Positions 57,436-64,000 of a stretch of 64,000 nucleotides of DNA are shown piece by piece. Where the stretch lies: NCBI GenBank assembly GCA_026214975.1, contig CM047806.1, positions 46,303,447-46,367,446 of the forward strand. The letters are read 5' to 3'. Source of the DNA: Gentiana macrophylla (taxonomy: Eukaryota; Streptophyta; Magnoliopsida; Gentianales; Gentianaceae). Position 1 is the stretch's first letter; the number at the start of each line of letters is the position of its first letter. The notes beneath the pieces are model-generated. The model made no database searches. It saw nothing but the letters and a program-made list of their open reading frames with translations, and was not told the DNA's origin. A program made the translations under genes and the position numbers.

Positions 57436-58105
57436 TTCCTGCGTATTTTATACCCGATATTGACTCATTTACTTAATTCTGGTGACATTGGCTCGGTTAC
57501 GATATATTTTACACCGTTTTATCACTTATGAGACCTAAGACATATAGTCCATGGTCTTGTATTTTTCGATGTTTTATTATATTCTCGGTCACCCTAGTGT
57601 CCCGTAGAGGTTATACATGGTATTGTCTGTGATGTTTTCAGGAACTAGGTGTACAAGATTGCCCGGAAAACATGATTTAGATCATTGGGATAATGAAAAC
57701 CTCAATTTGGAGGCAAAAGTCCTTAGGCGCACACCTTAGATGGTTTAGGTGCATGCCTGTTGATACTAGGAGTACCGGATCATATCTTCTTGTTAAGCGC
57801 ACACCTAACACTTCGTGGACGCATGCCTATGGATACTGAGACTTTTGGGATTCATGCTTTGTTCTTAGGCGTACGCCTAAGGATGGACAGGCGTGCGCCT
57901 ATCAACTCAGCTAAAACTCTAGATGTGGCATACTTTTGATAAGTGCACGCCTAGCATGAGTTAGGTGCGCGCCTACGGTGTTAAATGCCCACTTGCACCT
58001 CCCACTATAAAAAGCCATTTTTAGTGGAAGAAACATATCTATCATCTTCTTAAACGTAGCTCCGGAGATTTTCACTCCCAAGTCATCATTAGAGGTATGA
58101 TCATA
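57436..58105 (+). repeat. LTR promoter fragment with palindrome array
   Basis: About 670 bp without coding motifs, ending in a TATA box (58005-58014, ctataaaaag) and a short leader. Upstream of the TATA box are eight 12 bp palindrome-like motifs in four pairs (57725-57974). The look is that of the U3 end of a gypsy LTR, similar in layout to the E2 LTR, but neither terminus is visible, so the assignment is tentative. Confidence 0.5.
57725..58014 (+). promoter_or_regulatory. Four pairs of aggcgYRYgcct palindromes before a TATA box
   Basis: Motifs at 57725, 57747, 57795, 57817, 57867, 57889, 57941 and 57963, each 12 bp and close to aggcgtacgcct. The one at 57865-57880 is a perfect 16 bp palindrome, ttaggcgtacgcctaa. 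Within every pair the centres are 22 bp apart; successive pairs start 70, 72 and 74 bp apart. The TATA box ctataaaaag follows 30 bp after the last motif. Such regular paired sites suggest a dimeric DNA-binding protein on one face of the helix. Confidence 0.7.
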
Positions 58106-58496
58106 TTCGTATGATGGTTACTCTTTAAATTTGTGGGCCATATGGAAAGGCAGAAACGAGACAAGGTTCCATGGAGTTAGTAGTACATCTTTTGGTATTA
58201 TTGCAAAAGAGGAATGGCATTACAAGACATTGGCTTAAGGTTTTCTCTTCAAACAATAGCTTTTTCAAGGGGATGATCGAGTCAAATTGTTTAGGGGCTT
58301 CGTTACTAAAGTTAAGAGACATTGATCCTTGTGCGATGGGAGCTTCCCCATAAATCCTATAAGTTGAATATCGATGGAAGTGTTCGGTAAGGTAGTGTAT
58401 TTGGTGGGGTGTGGTTTGTGATGACAAGGGCATCTTTATTTTTTTCTTTCTAAGATCCTTTTGGTAATGTAAATGCCATTGATTCTTGTTGGTCCC
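58106..58496 (+). pseudogene. LINE ORF2 end: start of RNase H domain (left part)
   Basis: A non-LTR retrotransposon remnant. Codons near 58340-58440 read HKSYKLNIDGSVR then GSVFGGVW-type sequence, which is the start of the plant LINE RNase H domain (K.N.DGS...G.GGV). The frame 58171-58353 (LLKLRDIDPCAMGASP) is the linker before it. At 58497 the domain is split by a 1.4 kb LTR and it resumes at 59892. Confidence 0.65.
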
Positions 58497-59891
58497 AGAG
58501 AAGGGTAAAACTATAGTCAGAGGTAGGGGTGAATGACTATAGTGGAGTTTCAAAAAAAATTCTTGTGTTTAAAAGCTTTTGGGCAGCAGATAAGTCCCTT
58601 CTTAAAATGTTATTTCAAAATAGTTTGTTCAATCACAGATCTATGATATAATTTAGGCAATTAAATAAGTGCAGTAAGGTAAATTACTGAAAATAAATTG
58701 ACACAAGGCTTATAGTGGTTCAGGGTGGTGTAATCCCTTAATCCACTCTTCTCCTGTGATGATTGAAGGAATTCACTATTGTTTTTACAGATACAATAGC
58801 CTGATTGTCCTTGACTACACAAGCTTCACAATCCTCAAGACTATCATTCCCTGACTGCAACAGCTTCAGTGACTCAGTCTCTTTCACTGCTCCTTGTGAT
58901 CAAATCCTTCAGTAGTTATCACAAACACAACTCCTTCTCAGATGGCTCTGATTCAGTTGCTTGATTGAAGTGAATTGGATTCACAGAACTTGTTGACCAA
59001 TCTCAATGCTTGATATTGATATTGATGCTCTCAGTTTTGAGTTAATCACTAGATGTCTCTTTTTAAGCACAGATGAAGGCCTTTTTGATTTGACAGAGTT
59101 TCTGCTTATTGATCGTTTTTTTCTTCTTTTTTCTTTGTCTGTCAATGCCTTCTTTTTATAGCCTTGATAATCCTTGATTTGAATTTCCGTCCGTTGGCTA
59201 TATTAATGAGGGGAATAATCCTTGATTTTATTCTTGATTCCCCCTTAATTGTATTCTCCTTGATTTCAGTGGTTGGGTTTTTCTTCAAACATTTATCAGA
59301 AAATCCGCCCTTGATTGATCCTCTATTGATTGTGCATTTAATGCTTGATCCTCTGAATCTTCATCATATTTCAAAATCTTATTAAGTTAGGTTTACTTAG
59401 ATGTTCTCTGAACGGTCAAGTTATCCTTCTGACTTTTCCGCTTAGATCTTCCTTCACTGCTTTGTTTTTACTCATCTGATCATCAGTTACTTTGCCGATT
59501 CACTGTTTCCTTCATTCTTTTACGTTCAGGAGAAATCTTTGTACTTCCCTGATCCTTGATTTGTGTGAGATCAGTGTACACCATATTTAAACATGAGTTT
59601 CATCTCTCAAAACTTAACTTAGACTTATCCAAGGTCATCACAGACTTCCTTGGTTATAAGTCAGACCATAATGTCTTCATTTCTTCTCTGCTGGTACTTG
59701 GCTGGTTTTACTCTGCGGAAAATATGTTTTTACTTTGCCGTCCTACTAACTAGTACAATACTTGTCTGACTCAACTTATACAATATGTCATACTCTAAGT
59801 AAAGACTTATACAGAGAATTCTAACTTATTTTCAGGCTTGCTATAACAGCTAGTATGACCATCATCAAAACATAATAAAATGTTCCTAACA
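58497..59891 (-). repeat. Solo LTR in the LINE RNase H domain
   Basis: 1395 bp, TGTTGGTCCCAGAG...TTCCTAACA on the plus strand. On the minus strand it starts TGTTAGGAACATTTTATTATG, with a TATA box tataaaaagaagg (minus) near 59152-59161. It is flanked by attct on the left and atgct on the right, a possible 5 bp duplication with one difference. LINE codons run up to both edges, so it is an insertion. The start resembles Sirevirus (copia) LTRs; that is a guess. Confidence 0.6.
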
Positions 59892-60140
59892 ATGCTAAGG
59901 CTAAAGCTCTTCTACGTGGTATTAGGCTTTGTATGCAAGACGGGATGGAGGATGTGGATATTGAGATAGATTACCTCTTGCTCTGTCGTATGGTCCACCG
60001 CCGAGATATGGTCAGGTGGTCCCGTACTCATATGTTGGAGAAGATTGGTTAGAGATTGCACTGTTTCTATATGAGTCTCTCACATATTATTTGGGAAGAA
60101 AATGCTTTAGCTGATGATTGTGAGGCCTTGAGAATTTTGG
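59892..60140 (+). pseudogene. LINE ORF2 end: RNase H domain (right part)
   Basis: Continuation of 58106-58496: codons read NAKAKALLRGIRLCMQDGM, EDVDIEID, MLEKIG and SHIIWEENALAD, matching the end of the plant LINE RNase H domain (E-A-x-A-L, then H..RE.N..AD). A stop and a frame shift near 60050 break it. The product would remove RNA from DNA-RNA hybrids during target-primed reverse transcription. Confidence 0.7.
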
Positions 60141-61330
60141 AGTTCACGATTTTCACCGATGAAAATGAGTTGCATGATGACATTCGCATTCACCTACATA
60201 AATATTTTATCAGATTTCCAATGCTTACATGTAGACGACGCCCTTCACTTTCTTCAGGGGTGACACATAGGTGGTGCCGCTATCTTTCAATTTCTTGTTC
60301 ATTTCTTGTTGTATGGGGTAGCTCTGGCATACCTTTGTCTGTCATACAGGAGGCCGTGGGTATGGATCATAAATATGGAAACAACACTTGGAAGCACCCT
60401 TCATGCAATGGAGAGTGAAAACCATGTTGTATTGAGTTTATTTCTTCCCCATTGCTCGGTTTTACCCATATACAAATGTGTAGCCGTTATCTCGTTTTTT
60501 GGCTAGATTTGCAGAGGACGCGGTTGGCAAGATTGTATGAATCTGAATTCATGATTATGCGGGAGGCAATTTATTTTCTTCACACTCGAGAACAAGAAAT
60601 GTGGCGGTATCACTTGGACGTGCCTTTCAAATGTTGGAGGGTTCAAACTGTGTTGTATTTTCTTCATTTCTGATTTTTGTATCACTCCGTGGTTTTCCTC
60701 AAGACATGTCTATGTTTTCATTTCCTTTTGTAGAGGAAATTTATGTCGGAAGCCTTTTTTCCAATCCAGATCTTAGTGGGGATCCTAGCATGCGGACGGT
60801 TCAAGGAATATGGTTAGATTTCCTTTTTTGCCCAAGTCGGGATCCAATGAATATGAGGAGAGAGAGAATATTGCCTTTTTCCACTTTTCATTCAAGTCGG
60901 GATCCTAGCAAGATAAAGGGACAAGAAATTTGCTGAATTTCACTTTTTACTAAAGTCGGGATCCTAGGAAGATGAGGAATCAAGGAATAATGCTCAATTT
61001 CACTTTTTACTCAAGTCGGGATATAACCGAGGATGATACGGCGACAAGGAAGATTGCTTCTTTTCACCTTTTTCTCTTGTTGCGTGGGAACCTAGGATGA
61101 AGATCATCGATGAAGGATTTACACCTGCAACCAACATGATATGAGCGGGATTGGAAGTCAATGAGCTTTTTTTAATTGAATTTTAGCTTTGTATGTTTTA
61201 TCCTACGTTGAATTTGGGTTTTGGAGGACTTGAGACCGGAAATAGGGCGGTGTACTCTTTTCTATAGTGAATTTTCCACACTGGGTTTTTGAGGAGATTT
61301 TTTGAACAACTATGAATTTCATTATCAGTA
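60141..61330 (+). other. LINE 3' untranslated region
   Basis: Runs on from the RNase H end. Frames at 60056-60418, 60306-60506 and 60601-60936 have no recognised domain. It contains a 60 bp tandem array (60775-61075). The final part, 61180-61300, has ttagctttgtatgttttatc, ggcggtgtactcttttc and cactgggtttttgaggagat, phrases common in plant L1 3' ends. The exact end meets an opposed LINE tail near 61310-61345. Confidence 0.5.
60775..61075 (+). repeat. 60 bp tandem array in the LINE 3' region
   Basis: Five units, starting at about 60775, 60835, 60895, 60954 and 61013, each open with a(a)gt(c/g)gggatcc(t/a)ag and close with ttcactttttact-like sequence. A weaker sixth start is at 61085 (gtgggaacctaggatgaag). 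The period of 59-60 bp is very regular, while the units differ from one another by 20-40 percent. Confidence 0.85.
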
Positions 61331-61824
61331 AGATGCTAAAAACCAATTACAAAATGTTCCAAATATTCAGCATTATGGCGACAGATTTTTTAAGCATAAA
61401 ACAGAAGGGAAAAAAAACATCGGATTATAAAACATCACGTATCCGACCCAGAACATCACTAAATAATGCTAGCAACCTTCCTTTTCTACTTCAGGGATGT
61501 TGTCAAAATTCCAAGATAAAGGCCAATACAATGCACCAAATGTTAAACTGGTCATAATTCAACCCAATTCAAAATAAATTCCCGAGCTCTTCAATCGTCA
61601 AAGAGATTTAATCTCTAAACCTCCCTTTACCTATGTTGCGGCATTCATCGGATTAGTCTTCCACTCTTCCCACTCCAGTTTCTTGAGACCCTTAGAATTT
61701 GAAAGCCAAGAATATGATAATCTGTGAACTTAGTTGAAAATCATCTCGGATTTAATACTTGAGCACGAAAGATGACTTTGTTTCTATAGTTCCAAATTAC
61801 CCAAACCGTGACACCAACAAAAAC
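61310..61824 (-). pseudogene. Opposed LINE: zf-RVT end and 3' tail
   Basis: On the minus strand the right part reads GVTVWVIWNYRNKVIFRAQVL, the VW.IW..RN..IF motif at the end of the plant LINE reverse transcriptase zinc-binding (zf-RVT) region. The part down to about 61310 then ends in ttttagcatc and gataatgaaattcatagttg on the minus strand, typical of L1 3' ends. Its 5' side is cut by the C3 LTR at 61825. Confidence 0.55.
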
Positions 61825-62491
61825 TGTTGGGAAAACAAACAACCGCAATACCACACATATCACAAATACCCACAAAGTCTACCCAATGACACGCAATGGA
61901 ATTAAACAAGGCAGCCCCAACGAAGCTAAATCACAAATAAAGCGAAACGAAAGCACAAAGAAACAACACAACAATTTTAACGTGGAAAACCCCTCTCGAT
62001 ATGAGAGAGTAAAAACCACGAGGCCGAGGCCTACAAAAATCTTCAATAATCAGAAAAAAGATGAAACAGAAGTGTTCCGAACACATCAACCAACTCAACT
62101 ACACCAAAGCATCACCTAAGAATGCAAAATACAAGAGTTGTTGAAAAATATCACCGAAAACGCAGCAATCAGGTCTGCAGCTGATTACGGAAAATTGAAC
62201 CGTTGTAATGCAAATTCCACCGTTCAATTTGAAGAATATTGAGAGACGAACAATCCCTCGAAACTTCATGCTGATCGGAGATTGTTTCGGTGTCCGGTCA
62301 TCGCCGGAAAGTTCCTACTGTAACTCAAATAATGCTGCGAATTTTCTCCTCTTTTTGCCTTCTTAAAGTTGTGAATATTAGGGAAAAAATTCACCTAGCT
62401 TATTCCCTTCAATAATACTTGACATATATTTTTTTCATTATTTATTTTTCTATTATTTAGTTGGCTCCACAAAGAAGTGATCCACCCAACA
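61825..62491 (-). repeat. 3' LTR of copia element C3
   Basis: 667 bp, TGTTGGGAAAACAAAC...GTGATCCACCCAACA on the plus strand. The minus-strand purine tract aggtggagatt (62492-62502) precedes it. The left flank is aaaac. The 5' LTR is outside the window. Confidence 0.8.
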
Positions 62492-62501
62492 AATCTCCAC
62501 C

Positions 62502-64000
62502 TCACAACATTGTGGAGGAATTTGTCATTCCCACAATAGAACGACATATCTCAAGCTTCTCCCTTGTCAACGCTTTTGTCAACATATCCGCACCATTATC
62601 ATCCGTGTGCAGCTTTTCAAGTGCTAGCAACTTCAACTCCAACACATCCCGAATCCAATGACAACGAACATCAATGTGTTTGGTCCTACAATGAAAACCC
62701 GCATTCTTACCAAGATGAATAACACTCTGGCTATCACAAAGCAACACACATAGATCTTGCTTCAAACCAAGCTCTCGGAGAAACTTCTTCATCTACAACA
62801 ACTCTTTACACGCTTCAGTTGCTGCAATATACTCAGCTTCAATAGTTGAAAGTGCAACACATTTTTGCAACCTCGACTGCCATGACACAGCCCCCCTTAC
62901 AAATTTAACCAAATACCCTGAAGTAGACTTGTTAGAATCAACATCTCCTACCATATCAGAATCAGTGAAACCAACCAACACAGGTTTTTTACTACTAAAA
63001 GTAAGGCATGAATCAGAAGTACCCATAAGATATCTCATAATCCATTTCACAGCATTACAATGCTCTCTACCAGGATCAGAAAGAAAATGACTGACCTTAC
63101 CAACTGCATAAGCTATGTTTGGTCTAGTACATACAATGGCATACATCAAACTACCCACCGCTGAAGCATACGGGACCTTCTACATCTTTTCCTTTTCATC
63201 ATCGCTAGAAGGACACTGTTTGATACTTAACTTGAAATGAGATGCAAGTGGATTGGACACTGCTATAGAATCACTCATGCTAAATCTCTGAACCACCTTC
63301 TTTATGTACTTCTCTTGTGACAAATAAATTTTCCCGACGTCTCTATCACGAGTAATCTGCATCCCTAAAATATGCTTTGCATGGCCCAAGTCTTTCATGG
63401 CAAAAGACTTGCTTAACTGCTGCTTCAATATGTGAATCCTTGAAGCATTTCTGCCAACAATCAAAATATCATCAACATAGACAAAAAGAAGGATAAAATC
63501 ATCCTTTTAGAATCTGCTTATAAACACGTAATGATCTGAAGTAGTCTTCCGGTAGCCCTGCTCCTTTATGACAGACTCAATTTCTTATACCACTGTCTAG
63601 GCGCTTGCTTCAACCCATAAAGACTCTTCTTCAACTTGCACACAAGATCCTCCTTTCCTTTCACCTGAAAACCCTCTGGCTGCTCCATGTAGATGTCTTC
63701 TTCCAAATCACCATGAAGAAAAGCCGTTTTAACACCCATCTGCTCAACCTCCATATCAAGACTAGCTGCCAAGCCAAGAACAGTCCGGATAGAAGACATT
63801 TTCACAACATGAGAGAAAATCTCACCAAAATCAATGCCCTTTCTCTAGGTGTAGAATTACAGTCTTTGTTCTTAATTCTGAAGACCCACTTATTCTTCAA
63901 GCTTTCTTCCCCTTAGGCAATTTCACCAACTCATATGTGTGATTGTCATGCAAAGAATACATATCGTCTTTCATAGCATCAAGCCATTTTTCTTTATGTT
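62502..64000 (-). pseudogene. Copia element C3 pol: RT and RNase H, incomplete
   Basis: Minus strand, running off the right edge. RT at 63566-63805 has [23 protein letters not shown] and [21 protein letters not shown] frame break near 63605 follows, then LLFVYVDDILIVGRN codons near 63455-63500 with the catalytic YVDD intact. 63180-63464 has FAMKDLGHAKHILGMQI and EKYIKKVVQRF. RNase H spans 62502-63158 (GSLMYAIVCTRPNIAYAVG, AVSWQSRLQKCVALS, EAEYIAA, CDSQSVIHLGKN, TKHIDVRCH, DMLTKAL). Two in-frame TAG codons (63180-63182 and 62793-62795) and one TAA near 63507 interrupt an otherwise continuous frame, so it died recently. Sequence type suggests the Tork (Tnt1-like) group. Confidence 0.85.

Noticed and set aside
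60775..61090. CRISPR-like array
   Set aside because: The 60 bp units are contiguous and diverged, without constant repeats and unique spacers, and this is plant DNA.

Overview
The window is nuclear DNA of a flowering plant, very probably a eudicot. It holds one intact protein gene, a subtilisin-like serine protease (43324-45639, minus strand). Almost everything else is retrotransposon. Evidence for a plant genome: plant lineages of Ty3/gypsy (a Tekay/Del-like chromovirus and an Athila-like element with a tRNA-Asp type primer site) and of Ty1/copia, L1-type LINEs with an RNase H tail, a TRIM, a MULE-like MITE, and a plant S8 subtilase with PA and fibronectin-like C-terminal domains. No tRNA, rRNA or CRISPR locus was found. 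Family names rest on motif reading alone.

Layout. 1-5.0 kb: a decayed copia element (C0), with integrase and RNase H traces, a triplicated polypurine tract and a 1.65 kb LTR. 5.65-7.98 kb: a solo gypsy LTR on the minus strand (S1). 8-11.5 kb: AT-rich, gene-free. 11.76-21.0 kb: a complete but frameshifted Tekay/Del-type element (E1) with 2.0-2.1 kb LTRs, inside a probable LINE 3' end. 21.56-39.1 kb: a minus-strand copia element (C1) whose 3' LTR is split by a 13 kb Athila-type element (E2) with 2.4 kb LTRs. 39.1-43.2 kb: a truncated minus-strand Tat-like gypsy element (E3).

43.3-45.7 kb: the subtilase gene with its own TATA box and probable poly(A) signal. It has a retroelement LTR 135 bp past its stop codon. 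About 300 bp upstream of its TATA box lies a three-layer nest: a C0-type LTR fragment, a TRIM inside it, and a MULE-like MITE inside the TRIM. 47.3-57.4 kb: a minus-strand gypsy element (E4) whose integrase is interrupted by a copia element (C2), itself interrupted by an Athila-like LTR (S2). 57.4-58.1 kb: an LTR promoter fragment with four pairs of palindromes in front of a TATA box. 58.1-61.3 kb: the 3' end of a plus-strand LINE interrupted by a solo LTR. 61.3-61.8 kb: the tail of an opposed LINE. 61.8-64 kb: the 3' LTR and pol end of a minus-strand copia element (C3) that runs off the window.

The genes do not form a pathway. The reading is one host gene surviving in a nested retrotransposon field. 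The two LTRs of E1 and of E2 are nearly identical, so these insertions look young, yet their reading frames are heavily broken. Differences between the paired LTRs repeatedly fall at CAG/CTG trinucleotides and homopolymers. Some of the apparent decay may therefore be assembly error at CHG-methylated sites rather than mutation. The most unusual structure is the set of palindrome pairs, spaced about two helical turns, directly upstream of TATA boxes in two unrelated-looking LTRs.
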